Assembly: GCA_963542545.1 (NCBI GenBank) | Contig: CAUTWO010000002.1 | Span: 62,001 to 126,000, forward strand | DNA: 64,000 nucleotides | Source: CALISC01 sp963542545 | Lineage (GTDB): Bacteria > Bacillota_I > Bacilli_A > Acholeplasmatales > Acholeplasmataceae | Direction of reading: 5' to 3' | Shown: in pieces, positions 1 through 8,966 of the stretch | Layout: the number at the start of each line of letters is the position of its first letter | Position numbering within the stretch: position 1 is the first letter of the stretch | Translations under genes and position numbers: made by a program | The notes under the pieces: generated by a model | The model's database searches: none | What the model was told of the DNA's origin: nothing | Seen by the model: only the letters and a program-made list of their open reading frames with translations

Positions 1-1020
1 CCAATTTCGTATTCAGGTATTTTAAAAATTTTTAAAAGCGAACTGAAAGACTTCAATATTACTAACAGATACCAACTTAAGGGCGCCCTTTCCCACTATG
101 AAAATCAGTTATTTAAAGGCAAGCGCGATTATTTGCTACCACTTGGTGGCAACGAAACCTTGCGTAGCAAAATTAAAGCATGGTTGATTTCACAAACCGA
201 ATTTTTTGACTATACAAAATTTGAAAATGAGTTCAAAGGGGTTGCCAAAAGCGTATTTTCAACAGAGATTTCAGAGACTAAAAACTTTATTTATTTTTGG
301 AATCGTGGCTATATCTACTTTAAGAATTTCAAAATAACTGACACAGAACTTAAAAATTTAAAAGCAATTATTGAAAAATCTTTAAAAGCAATCAAAATCG
401 GCTACCGCACTGATCAGTATATATTTTTGGCATGCAAGGCAGAAATGCCTGAGTTTATTTACAGGCACAAAATCCGTCATCCTTATGACATTTTTAATTT
501 AGCAAAACAGTTTTTTGCCAAAGACTTTGCATTTAAAAGACCTTTAATTGGTAATTTAGAAACAGTTTTTCCAGAATATAGCGAACTAGTTGCTGATTTT
601 ATTAAGGATAAAGAAATTATTGTCATATTTGAACTCAATAAGTTTATCCTTCCACAAGTCACTACTGTAAAAAGAACTACTGTTTTTGAGTTTGTTAATA
701 TGTTAAAAAAACAGTATATGGCGATAAGCTCAAATAAGTTAATTCGTTTAGATAAAGTTAATTTCATTAATGATGAAAAACAAAATTTTAAAAAGTATTT
801 AGAAAGCAAATTAGATGCTAACCCAGAAGTTGCTTTGAATGAAATTATTTGCGATAAAAACTTCTTACCTAGAGTTGAAATCAACGGTAAAGTTAAGATG
901 AATTTATTTATTCTGATTGGTTTAATAATTTGTTTTTATTCAGATGATTTTGAGCTAATAATGGAAAATGAATTTTTCAACAGAGACGAGTTTAAAGTTA
1001 AAAGACACTTAAAACAATAA
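1..1020 (+). CDS. Hypothetical protein, 5'-truncated by the window edge
   Basis: The reading frame is open from base 1, so the gene starts outside the window; the TTG near 133 is only an internal codon. At least 339 codons are present, ending in TAA. I do not recognise a family. The visible part is basic and rich in Phe, Lys and Ile, mostly soluble-looking, with one hydrophobic stretch near the C-terminus (about residues LFILIGLIICFY) that could be a buried helix or one membrane segment. It lies just upstream of the DpnII-like restriction-modification genes and reads in the same direction, but about 110 bases containing a separate promoter-like sequence lie between them. It could belong to the same acquired island; nothing in the sequence proves this. 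Confidence 0.75.
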   Translation, partial: PISYSGILKIFKSELKDFNITNRYQLKGALSHYENQLFKGKRDYLLPLGGNETLRSKIKAWLISQTEFFDYTKFENEFKGVAKSVFSTEISETKNFIYFWNRGYIYFKNFKITDTELKNLKAIIEKSLKAIKIGYRTDQYIFLACKAEMPEFIYRHKIRHPYDIFNLAKQFFAKDFAFKRPLIGNLETVFPEYSELVADFIKDKEIIVIFELNKFILPQVTTVKRTTVFEFVNMLKKQYMAISSNKLIRLDKVNFINDEKQNFKKYLESKLDANPEVALNEIICDKNFLPRVEINGKVKMNLFILIGLIICFYSDDFELIMENEFFNRDEFKVKRHLKQ

Positions 1021-1116
1021 AACATAAACTTTTTAATTAAATAACATGTAAATAAGCAGAGCGGGTCTTGTTTATTTTTAATTGGTAAAATTGTATACTT
1101 TGACACACAAATTTGT

Positions 1117-1128
1117 TAAAATATAGAT
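1117..1128 (+). promoter_or_regulatory. Promoter -10 of the XRE-methylase gene, probable leaderless start
   Basis: A TAAAAT hexamer at 1117-1122 lies only 6 nt from the ATG at 1129, and no purine-rich ribosome-binding site fits between. Transcription would then begin at or next to the A of the ATG. A TTGACA at 1100-1105 is too close to serve as a -35 for this hexamer (11 nt). It would fit a TATAGA at 1122-1127 with 16 nt, but that would place the start inside the gene. The -35 element is therefore uncertain. Confidence 0.4.
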
Positions 1129-2190
1129 ATGATAAATCTTGTTAAAAAACACTTTGGTGAAAGAGTATTAGCGTTAAGAAAAAGCCATTCTTTAACGCAA
1201 GAAGACTTGGCTTTAAGTAGCGGTATTGAAAGACCACAAGTTTCTAAAATTGAAAATGGTGAGGTTAATGTTTCGCTTGAAACAATTTATAAAATTGCCA
1301 AAGCACTGAACACAGAAATTCCGACACTATTTGATTTTACTAACCAAACTGCACCCAAACCTTTTGTGAAATGGGCTGGTGGCAAAACACAACTATTAGA
1401 AAAATTAGTGCAACTTTTGCCAACTAAAATTAACACTTATTTTGAACCCTTTATAGGTGGGGGCGCCTTGTTTTTTCGTCTACAGCCTAAAAAGGCGGTA
1501 GTAAATGACTTAAATAAAGACCTGTATTTTGCGTATTCTTGTTTTCAAACAGAAAATGATTTTGAGAGACTTATTGATGCGCTCGATGAATACCAGGCTA
1601 AACACTCCGAAGATTTTTACTATCAAATAAGAGAACTAGATAGACAAAGTGAGTTTGAAAAAGAACCACCTTATCTAAAAGCAGCTAGACTAATTTATCT
1701 AAATAAAACCTGCTTTAACGGTCTGTATAGGGTAAATAAATCTGGTTATTTTAACGTTCCGTTTGGCAAAAAACTAAATGTAAACCTATATAATTTTAAT
1801 AATTTTTTAGAAATTAAAAAATACTTTTCAAGAAGTCAAATAAAGGTGGTTAATCTTGATTTTGAAAAGGCTGTAGCAGACGCTAAAAAAGGCGACTTTG
1901 TTTATTTTGATCCACCTTATGATATTTTTCCAAACAAAAACGGGTTTGTTGATTACAGTAAAGAAAAGTTTGACAAAGCTGAGCAAATCAGGCTAAGAGA
2001 CTTGACTTTAAAGTTAACTAAAAAAGGGGTGAATGTGATGCTTTCTAATCACAATACACCTTTTATTCAAGAAATTTATAAAGGTTTTAACTTGCATGTA
2101 GTAAATGCCAAAAGAGCAATAAACTCAAATGGCAAAAAAAGAGGAGAAGTTGAAGAGGTTATAATTACAAATTACAAGAGTGAGGTTTAA
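1129..2190 (+). CDS. DpnM/Dam-type adenine-N6 DNA methyltransferase with N-terminal XRE DNA-binding domain
   Basis: The protein should methylate adenine in GATC and protect the chromosome from the neighbouring endonuclease. Residues about 8-66 form a helix-turn-helix of the Cro/C1 (XRE) type (SLTQEDLALSSGIERPQVSK). Residues about 77-353 form a D12-class methylase: FVKWAGGKTQ (SAM-binding start), FEPFIGGGALFF and the catalytic DPPYD at about 261-265. The methylase part is about the length of stand-alone DpnM. It ends 3 nt before the endonuclease gene, so the two are one operon. The fused XRE domain is a likely autoregulator taking the place of a separate controller protein; this role is inferred. 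GATC specificity is inferred from family and partner, not shown. Confidence 0.88.
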   Translation: MINLVKKHFGERVLALRKSHSLTQEDLALSSGIERPQVSKIENGEVNVSLETIYKIAKALNTEIPTLFDFTNQTAPKPFVKWAGGKTQLLEKLVQLLPTKINTYFEPFIGGGALFFRLQPKKAVVNDLNKDLYFAYSCFQTENDFERLIDALDEYQAKHSEDFYYQIRELDRQSEFEKEPPYLKAARLIYLNKTCFNGLYRVNKSGYFNVPFGKKLNVNLYNFNNFLEIKKYFSRSQIKVVNLDFEKAVADAKKGDFVYFDPPYDIFPNKNGFVDYSKEKFDKAEQIRLRDLTLKLTKKGVNVMLSNHNTPFIQEIYKGFNLHVVNAKRAINSNGKKRGEVEEVIITNYKSEV

Positions 2191-2193
2191 TTT

Positions 2194-3060
2194 ATGAAAA
2201 AGAATTTTGAAAAATGGCTAAATACTATGATAGACACTGTCGCTACTTGGGATTACTACACAGACTTTGATAAAGTTTATTTAAATGTTGAGAAAATAAA
2301 AATTGAATTAAACCTGTTAAACTCACTAATTGGTTCTAAAAACATCCGCACAGATTTTATTAACTTAGTTAAAAAATATCCAGAAGTGCTAAAGGCAATT
2401 CCGATTTTAATCGCTAAACGTGAAAAGCAAATTAAGGTAATTGCCGAAGACCACTACTTGTTTGATTTTGTAGAAATCAACTACACAGCGGAACAATATG
2501 CTGATTTTATGGAAAAAACTGGTCTATTTAATTTGCTCCAAAACAAAATTGTAAATAACTTAATTGACTATGTTTACGGTGTAGAAGTTGGAATTGACAC
2601 AAATGCTCGCAAAAACCGAACAGGCAAAAGCATGGAAAATATAGTTGAGTACTATTTAAAAAAAGCGGGATTAAAACTTGGTGAGACCTACTTTAAAGAA
2701 ATGAATAAAACAGATATTGAAAAGAAGTTTGGTCTGGATTTATCTAGACTAACAGAGCTCGCTAAAACTCAAAAACGTTTTGATTTTGTCATCAACTACA
2801 ACTCACAAATTTTTGCTATAGAATGTAACTTCTATTCAAGCGGCGGCTCTAAGTTAAATGAAACTGCAAGAAGTTATAAAAACCTAGCAACTTCTGCTAA
2901 AGAGATTCAAGGCTTTAATTTTGTTTGGTTCACAGACGGTGCAGGATGGAAGTCAGCAAAGAATAATTTAGAGGATACTTCAGAAGTTTTAAACGAACTT
3001 TTTAACTTAAATGATTTAAAAAACAACATCATAATTGATTTACTTAAAAACCATTTTTAG
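2194..3060 (+). CDS. DpnII/MboI-family type II restriction endonuclease (GATC)
   Basis: It is 288 residues, the family's usual size, and follows the GATC-type methylase directly. A PD-(D/E)xK-like core is visible at about residues 195-215: RFDFVINYN, then FAIECNFYSSGGSK, where the usual lysine position is Asn (ExN), a variant core. The family cuts unmethylated GATC before the G. Translation probably follows the methylase; a GAGTGAGG-like purine run precedes the ATG. A strong terminator follows, so the R-M pair is one transcription unit. Only one methylase is present; the classical pneumococcal DpnII locus carries a second one (DpnA), which is absent here. Confidence 0.85.
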   Translation: MKKNFEKWLNTMIDTVATWDYYTDFDKVYLNVEKIKIELNLLNSLIGSKNIRTDFINLVKKYPEVLKAIPILIAKREKQIKVIAEDHYLFDFVEINYTAEQYADFMEKTGLFNLLQNKIVNNLIDYVYGVEVGIDTNARKNRTGKSMENIVEYYLKKAGLKLGETYFKEMNKTDIEKKFGLDLSRLTELAKTQKRFDFVINYNSQIFAIECNFYSSGGSKLNETARSYKNLATSAKEIQGFNFVWFTDGAGWKSAKNNLEDTSEVLNELFNLNDLKNNIIIDLLKNHF

Positions 3061-3075
3061 TCTAAATTTAGTTTT

Positions 3076-3117
3076 AAAAAAAGCAATTTTAATTCAGATT
3101 TAAAATTGCTTTTTTAT
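3076..3117 (+). terminator. Rho-independent terminator after the DpnII-like operon
   Basis: An inverted repeat pairs AAGCAATTTTAA with TTTAAAATTGCTT and runs into a T tract. It separates the restriction genes from polC and may work in both directions. Confidence 0.8.
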
Positions 3118-3128
3118 CTTAATTTAAA

Positions 3129-3157
3129 TTGAAAAAAAGCCGAAATTGCAGTATGAT
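3129..3157 (+). promoter_or_regulatory. Promoter of polC
   Basis: TTGAAA at 3129-3134 and TATGAT at 3152-3157 are separated by 17 nt, a good housekeeping-sigma promoter. AGGAG at about 3195 lies 8 nt before the polC ATG. Confidence 0.65.
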
Positions 3158-3207
3158 ATTGATAGACTTGCCAAGTCATTTAAAGACTTTTTCAGGAGTA
3201 GAAAATA

Positions 3208-6200
3208 ATGAGTATAAACGATTTTTTTGAAAAGAATTTTGACTTTTCGCCAACCGTTTTTAATTTTAAGCAAACTGACGAAAAACTAGAAGTCACCATC
3301 AGGTTAAAAGAAGTAATTTCATATTCTGATTTTTTTTCACTTAACCAAGAAACTTTTAAATTTTTGCAAAACGCGGGAGCACCAAAAAACACAAAACTAA
3401 TTTTTACCTACGAAACCTACTCCAAATTAGATGTGCACTTTCTTAGTTATTTTCAGGCTCAAATAAAAAGTTTCAATACCAACGATCCTGTAAATAAACG
3501 CTTTCTTGAAGTTGTTTTAAAATCTGAGTTTAAAGTTGATGAAACCAACAAAACTATTGACATCACAGTTGACGCAAATACGCTTAACTGGGCTATTAAA
3601 CAGAACTTAAGCAAAACTTTATTTAATGCTTTTTCTAACTATTTTGGCCTACCTTTTATCTTTAATTTCAAAAAAAGACCAGTCAGCGAAACCACCTTTG
3701 AATTAAACACTCAGTCCGAAAACGTTCAAACTGGTTCAAACCAAGCATACACCCAAACTGTGCGTTCAAACCAAGGTTATTCAAGACGCCGTAGCTACTC
3801 TTTTAGAGATGACCTTTCTTTAAAGAAATTAAAAGAAATTCCTTATGACAACTACGAAGTTACAAAAAAACAAAATCAAGGTGAAAGTCTGGTTTATAAG
3901 TTTCACGTTACCGTAGTAGAGGCAGAAATTAGAAAACTCAAAGACGGCAAATATACCCTGCTTCAAATGACTTTAGAAGACGAAACTGATGCTATTTTGG
4001 CCAAGAAGTTTCTATACAACCAAGAAATCACAGAGGCTGAAAAAATCCAACCTGGTACTAACTTAAAAATTATTGCAGAAGTTCAATACGACACTTATGC
4101 TGCCGACGTTGTTTTAATGCTTAAAAACTTTGAAATTGTCGACAAAGAAAACGAAGACGAAGAAAACACATTGTTTACTCGCCAAGACAAAGCAGAAGAC
4201 AAACGAGTTGAACTACATGTTCAAACTAAACTTTCTAACATGGACGGAGTGGGTGAGATTAAAGGCTACGTAGCCTTGGCTAAATCTTTTGGACACAAAG
4301 CCATCGCAGTTACTGACTCTGGCGGAATTTATGCATACCCACAATTTGCACAAGCCTGCAAAAAAGCCGAAATTAAACCAATTTACGGTGTGCAAATGCC
4401 CTACATTGATGACTCTTTTTACATTAAAAAGGGAGATTCAGACGCCTTACTTAAAGACCTTACTTACGTGGTATTTGACTTAGAGACCACCGGACTTTCT
4501 ATAGTTAACGACAAAATTATTGAAATCGGTGCAGTTAAAGTCAAAAACGGACAAATTATTGACAGATTCCAGGCGTTTTGCGATCCTGAAGAAAAGTTAA
4601 TTGAGTTTGTCTCAAACTTAACAAACATTACCGACGAGATGCTAAAAGGACAACCTAAAATGGAAGTTGTCTTAAAAGACTTTATTGAGTTTGCAAAAGA
4701 CTCAGTGTTAGTTGCCCACAACGCATCGTTTGACTGCCTAAATGTGCTTTATAAAGCTAAAGTTTTAAACTATTCATTTGGCGAAAATGTACTATACATT
4801 GATACTCTTAACTTAGCCAGATATCACTACTCAGACCAACTTAAGCGTTTTAACTTAGGCACACTTTCTCGTTTCTTTAAAATTAACTTAGAAAACCACC
4901 ACCGCGCGATAGACGATGCCGATGCTACCGGTCAAATGTTTATCAAAATGCTTGAAGACCTTACACAAAAGAACATTAAGACCTTCAATGAACTTGAAAC
5001 CACGATAGATCGTAGCAAAACTTACTTACACCAAATGCCGTTTGCTGTGGATTTTTTGGTTAAAAACCAAACCGGCTATAAAAATCTATTTAAGTTAGTA
5101 ACTTCTGCTTTAACTGAGTACTTTCACCAAAGACCGCGTGTGCTGGCTTCTGAGTTTGAAAAATACAAAGATGGTCTGTTAATTGGTGCAAACGGAGCAG
5201 GTGAACTTTGGTTTGATGCTCTAAACTCAACCGACAATGTTTTGGACTCACATATTTTAAAATACGACTACGTTTTAGTTTATCCGCCTAGTTGCTTTTT
5301 GCACCTTAAAGACAACATAGCCGGTGGGATGGATGCAATTAAAAACGCAATTTCTAGACTAATTTTGCACGCCAAAAAGTTAAATAAAACTGTAGTTGCA
5401 TCAAGCAACCCGCATTACTTAAATAAAGAAGACCAAATTTACTATCAGTTTTTTATCAGAACTCCATTAGTTGGCGGAGGCCGCCATGAACTTGCGCAAT
5501 ACGAAACCACACCTGACTACTTTTTTCAGACAACCGATGAACTAAGTGCTGAGTTTGCATTTTTAAATGACGATAAACTAATCAAGGAAATTGTGGTTGA
5601 AAACTCAAATCAGATAGCTGACTTAATTCAAGACATCCAAGCCTTTCCAGAAGGACTGTATTCGTTTTCAGATGACTACTTTAAAGACCAAGGTATTCCT
5701 TCAATAGAAGGTGAGTTTAAGCGCTTAATTTCTAAAAACCTTGAGCAAAAGTATGGCAAAAACCCTCACCCTTTTATTTTAGACAGAGTAAAAAGAGAGC
5801 AAACTACCATTCTTAAAAACAACTTTGCCTCAATTTACTACATGTCTTATTTACTTGTCAAAAAGTCTAACGACGACGGATATGTTGTTGGTAGCCGTGG
5901 ATCTGTTGGTTCTTCTTTTGTGGCAACAATTTTAGGTATAACTGAAGTCAATCCTTTACCTCCGCATTACTTTTGTCCAAAAGGTTGTTTCCAGGTCTTT
6001 AAGTTCAACGAAGACTTAAAGAAAGACTACGCCTCTACTCAGTTTGACGAAATGTTTAAAGATGACTTAAACGAAGCAGACGATGGATACGACTTAAAAG
6101 AACGAGACTGTCCAGTGTGTGGCTCTAAACTAAACCGAGATGGACACGACATTCCGTTTGAAACTTTCCTTGGTTTTCAAGGCGACAAAACCCCAGATAT

Positions 6201-7656
6201 TGACCTTAACTTCTCAGGTGAATACCAAGCACAAGCGCACGAGTATGTTCGCACCCTACTTGGAGCAGACCACGCTTTTAGAGCAGGAACGGTTTCGGGA
6301 GTTGCCGAAAAAATCGCGTTTGGTTATGTCAAGGGCTACATTGAAGATAAGCAGATGAAAATCCGTAAGCCCAAAATCGCAGCCTTGGCTAAAAAAATTG
6401 TTGGAGTTAAACGAACCACAGGACAACACCCAGGGGGAATTGTTGTAGTGCCAAAACCTTACTCAATTTTTGACGTCACACCTGTGCAATTTCCGTCAGA
6501 TGACACCACAGCAAGTTGGCGCACGACTCACTTTGACTACCACTCTTTTGAAGAAAACTTACTAAAACTAGATATTTTGGGACACGATGACCCTACCATG
6601 ATTAAGTTTTTATTTGACTACGTTAAGGCCAACCCTGCTGAGTTTCCGTTTAGCGAAGTTAGAGACATTCCAATGGCCGACGTTGATGTTTATAAAATGT
6701 TTTCTGGCAATGAAATTCTAAACGTAGACTACTCAAACGCACCTTTTATGCCGGCAACCGCTTCAACTGCCCTACCTGAGTTTGGTACACCTTTTGTTTC
6801 GCAAATTTTGGCCGAAACCAAACCCACAACATTTGCGGAACTGGTTAAAATTTCTGGACTTTCTCATGGTGAAAACGTGTGGCTAAATAACGGAAAAGTC
6901 TTAAAAGACGGACACCCTGAGTTTGGCTCAATTCCTTTTAAAAACTTAATTGGTTGTCGCGACGACATCATGATAACCCTGATCTCTAAATACAACGTTG
7001 AACCACTCCTGGCGTTTAACGCTATGGAGTTTATCCGTAAAGGAAATTGCCGCAGAAACCCGGCAAAATGGGCAGAGTACGCAAATCAACTAAGAGTCTT
7101 TGGTGTGCCTGAGTGGTATATTTACTCATGCGGACTGATTAACTATATGTTTCCAAAAGCCCACGCCACTGCCTACGTTATTATGGCCATTAGAATTGCC
7201 TGGTTTAAACTACACAAACCTTTACTTTTCTACTCTGCTTTTTTTTCAAAACGTGCAGTTCAGTTTGACTACACCGTGATGACTAGTGGCAAAATAGCAA
7301 TTGGCAACAAAATCCGTGAACTTGAGCAATTGGGATACGAAATTAAGGCTAAAGACCAAGAACTTTTAGTGACTCTAAAAGTAGCATATGAGTTTTGCGC
7401 GCGTGGCTTTAGTTTTTCAAAACTCGCAGTTAACGAGTCTAGTGCTAAAACTTTTAACATTAAAGGAAATACTCTGCAAATGCCGTTTGCCACAATTGAC
7501 GGAACTGGAGATACAGCGGCGTTTGACTCCGTAAACGCGCGAAAGGACGGGCTTTATACTTCTAAAGAAGACTTTAAAGCGCGATCTGGTGTTAATAAAA
7601 CTGTTTATAAAAAATTCTTAGACCTTGGTTGTCTTGATGATTTGCCAGACAAATAG
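3208..7656 (+). CDS. polC: DNA polymerase III alpha subunit, Gram-positive type (PolC) with built-in 3'-5' exonuclease
   Basis: This is the replicative DNA polymerase. The 1482-residue length suits PolC. In order: N-terminal domain; OB fold at about 220-310; PHP domain from about 333; DEDDh proofreading exonuclease inserted in the PHP (VVFDLETTG near 421, AHNASFDCL, HHRAIDDAD); then the polymerase, with SRGSVGSS, a Cys-rich metal site from about 922 (CPKGC, CPVCGSK) and the catalytic PDIDLNFSG near 996. The PHP has lost metal ligands: the usual HLHT reads HVQT and the usual TDH reads TDS, so a PHP catalytic role is unlikely while the exonuclease looks intact. The gene has its own promoter and Shine-Dalgarno sequence. 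It converges with the helicase gene, leaving 2 nt between them. Confidence 0.97.
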   Translation: MSINDFFEKNFDFSPTVFNFKQTDEKLEVTIRLKEVISYSDFFSLNQETFKFLQNAGAPKNTKLIFTYETYSKLDVHFLSYFQAQIKSFNTNDPVNKRFLEVVLKSEFKVDETNKTIDITVDANTLNWAIKQNLSKTLFNAFSNYFGLPFIFNFKKRPVSETTFELNTQSENVQTGSNQAYTQTVRSNQGYSRRRSYSFRDDLSLKKLKEIPYDNYEVTKKQNQGESLVYKFHVTVVEAEIRKLKDGKYTLLQMTLEDETDAILAKKFLYNQEITEAEKIQPGTNLKIIAEVQYDTYAADVVLMLKNFEIVDKENEDEENTLFTRQDKAEDKRVELHVQTKLSNMDGVGEIKGYVALAKSFGHKAIAVTDSGGIYAYPQFAQACKKAEIKPIYGVQMPYIDDSFYIKKGDSDALLKDLTYVVFDLETTGLSIVNDKIIEIGAVKVKNGQIIDRFQAFCDPEEKLIEFVSNLTNITDEMLKGQPKMEVVLKDFIEFAKDSVLVAHNASFDCLNVLYKAKVLNYSFGENVLYIDTLNLARYHYSDQLKRFNLGTLSRFFKINLENHHRAIDDADATGQMFIKMLEDLTQKNIKTFNELETTIDRSKTYLHQMPFAVDFLVKNQTGYKNLFKLVTSALTEYFHQRPRVLASEFEKYKDGLLIGANGAGELWFDALNSTDNVLDSHILKYDYVLVYPPSCFLHLKDNIAGGMDAIKNAISRLILHAKKLNKTVVASSNPHYLNKEDQIYYQFFIRTPLVGGGRHELAQYETTPDYFFQTTDELSAEFAFLNDDKLIKEIVVENSNQIADLIQDIQAFPEGLYSFSDDYFKDQGIPSIEGEFKRLISKNLEQKYGKNPHPFILDRVKREQTTILKNNFASIYYMSYLLVKKSNDDGYVVGSRGSVGSSFVATILGITEVNPLPPHYFCPKGCFQVFKFNEDLKKDYASTQFDEMFKDDLNEADDGYDLKERDCPVCGSKLNRDGHDIPFETFLGFQGDKTPDIDLNFSGEYQAQAHEYVRTLLGADHAFRAGTVSGVAEKIAFGYVKGYIEDKQMKIRKPKIAALAKKIVGVKRTTGQHPGGIVVVPKPYSIFDVTPVQFPSDDTTASWRTTHFDYHSFEENLLKLDILGHDDPTMIKFLFDYVKANPAEFPFSEVRDIPMADVDVYKMFSGNEILNVDYSNAPFMPATASTALPEFGTPFVSQILAETKPTTFAELVKISGLSHGENVWLNNGKVLKDGHPEFGSIPFKNLIGCRDDIMITLISKYNVEPLLAFNAMEFIRKGNCRRNPAKWAEYANQLRVFGVPEWYIYSCGLINYMFPKAHATAYVIMAIRIAWFKLHKPLLFYSAFFSKRAVQFDYTVMTSGKIAIGNKIRELEQLGYEIKAKDQELLVTLKVAYEFCARGFSFSKLAVNESSAKTFNIKGNTLQMPFATIDGTGDTAAFDSVNARKDGLYTSKEDFKARSGVNKTVYKKFLDLGCLDDLPDK

Positions 7657-7658
7657 GT

Positions 7659-8855
7659 TTAGTAAATTTCTTTTAAAAATCTAGAAGGTTTGAGTTTTGT
7701 GCCGTTTTGGCTAAACTCAAAACTCACTAAAAAAAGGTTTTGCTTGGCTCTGGTAATCGCAACATACATCAGCCTTCTTTCTTCTTCTATGTCAAGCAAT
7801 GCACCTGTTTTAGTATCTGGAAACACCCCTTCGTTAAGACCTACTATAAAAACCGTTTTAAACTCAAGCCCTTTTGATTCGTGTACTGTGTAGATTTGTG
7901 GCAAATATTCAAAAAACCTAAAGCCGCGCTTGAGTTCTTGCTCAATTAACACTCTTTCTTGGTTTCTTCTGACCAATAGACAAATTTCGTTTATTTTTAC
8001 TTGTTGATTTCTTTGGGCAATTAAATAGTTTTTTAGTTCTAAAATAAAATCAGAGATTTTTGAGTATAGATAAATTTTTATTTTTGCTTTAATTTTAAGG
8101 TCTGAAAAAAGTACTTTTTCAGGCTTTTTTTTATTTTTTTCAATTAGCTTATTTGCGCATTCAACAATTGCTGGCGCTGAGCGGTAGTTTTGTGTGAGCA
8201 TATAAACTTTAGGCAAGTAGGTTTCTCGGTATTTTTCAATTAAATCAAAAGATGCACCTCTGAACTTATAAATTCCTTGGTCTATGTCTCCAACTAAAAT
8301 AGTTTTGGTATCTAGAGAAATTAAATGTTTTAAAATCTGAAACTGAACCAGGTTTGTATCTTGAACTTCGTCAATTAGTACATAGTCGTAAGTTTCTCTA
8401 AATTCTTTCTTTTTTAGTTTTTCTAAACAAAGCAAAAGCATATCGTCAAAATCAATTAACGCGTTTTTATCAAGAAACTCTTTGTATTTTTTTAAAGTTT
8501 TACTTGGTTTTTTTCCAGGATTAGCCTTGTAGAGAGAAACTTCTAGAATTTCTCCTTTACTAAAAAGACGCGGAGTTTCAAACAAAACTTGTTTGTCTGA
8601 AATATACGGTTTAATTAAATTAAAACAAAAACCGTGAAAAGTATATACACCGACACTTTCTTCGTTTAACCTGTGCTTTAGTTCTTTGGCTGCCAGATTT
8701 GAAAATGTTAAACACAATATTTTTACGTTATTTTCACTTTCCTTAATTGCCTTTATTTTTTGAATTAATGTATAAGTTTTTCCGCTGCCAGCACCGGCTA
8801 ACACTAAAATATGTTGGTCTTTGCTTTCAATGATTTTCTGTTGTTGCCTATTCAT
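7659..8855 (-). CDS. Compact UvrD/PcrA-like superfamily 1 DNA helicase
   Basis: ATP-dependent 3'-5' DNA translocase or helicase of the UvrD type. All helicase motifs are present: Q motif (NRQQQKII), Walker A (LAGAGSGKT, about 18-26), Walker B (LIDEVQDTN), GDIDQGIYKFRGA, QNYRSAPAIV, TVHESKGLEF and MYVAITRAK. At 398 residues it is far shorter than UvrD or PcrA (about 700). Only about 90 residues separate the NYR and HESKGLEF motifs, so the 1B and 2B accessory domains are missing or minimal. A short intact protein is favoured over a fragment because both ends and all motifs are kept. It may act in repair or clear proteins from DNA; the exact role is unknown. Confidence 0.85.
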   Translation of the reverse strand: MNRQQQKIIESKDQHILVLAGAGSGKTYTLIQKIKAIKESENNVKILCLTFSNLAAKELKHRLNEESVGVYTFHGFCFNLIKPYISDKQVLFETPRLFSKGEILEVSLYKANPGKKPSKTLKKYKEFLDKNALIDFDDMLLLCLEKLKKKEFRETYDYVLIDEVQDTNLVQFQILKHLISLDTKTILVGDIDQGIYKFRGASFDLIEKYRETYLPKVYMLTQNYRSAPAIVECANKLIEKNKKKPEKVLFSDLKIKAKIKIYLYSKISDFILELKNYLIAQRNQQVKINEICLLVRRNQERVLIEQELKRGFRFFEYLPQIYTVHESKGLEFKTVFIVGLNEGVFPDTKTGALLDIEEERRLMYVAITRAKQNLFLVSFEFSQNGTKLKPSRFLKEIY

Positions 8856-8911
8856 CTTAATATATTTGATCGTGCTGCCTTAAAATACTTAAAAGTGTGT
8901 TAAAAATGAAA

Positions 8912-8940
8912 AACCTCTAAGGAATATCTCCTTAGAGGTT
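8912..8940. terminator. Strong symmetrical terminator
   Basis: A perfect 12-bp stem (AACCTCTAAGGA with TCCTTAGAGGTT) and a 5-nt loop. It is followed by a T tract on the minus strand, where it ends the Bax-inhibitor-like gene. Confidence 0.85.
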
Positions 8941-8966
8941 TTCTAAAAATATCTTTAAAAATACAA

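Noticed and set aside
483..884. Antisense open frame opposite the first gene, and many similar frames opposite eno, lepA, pflB and others
   Set aside because: They mirror the codon structure of recognised genes and have no family features of their own.
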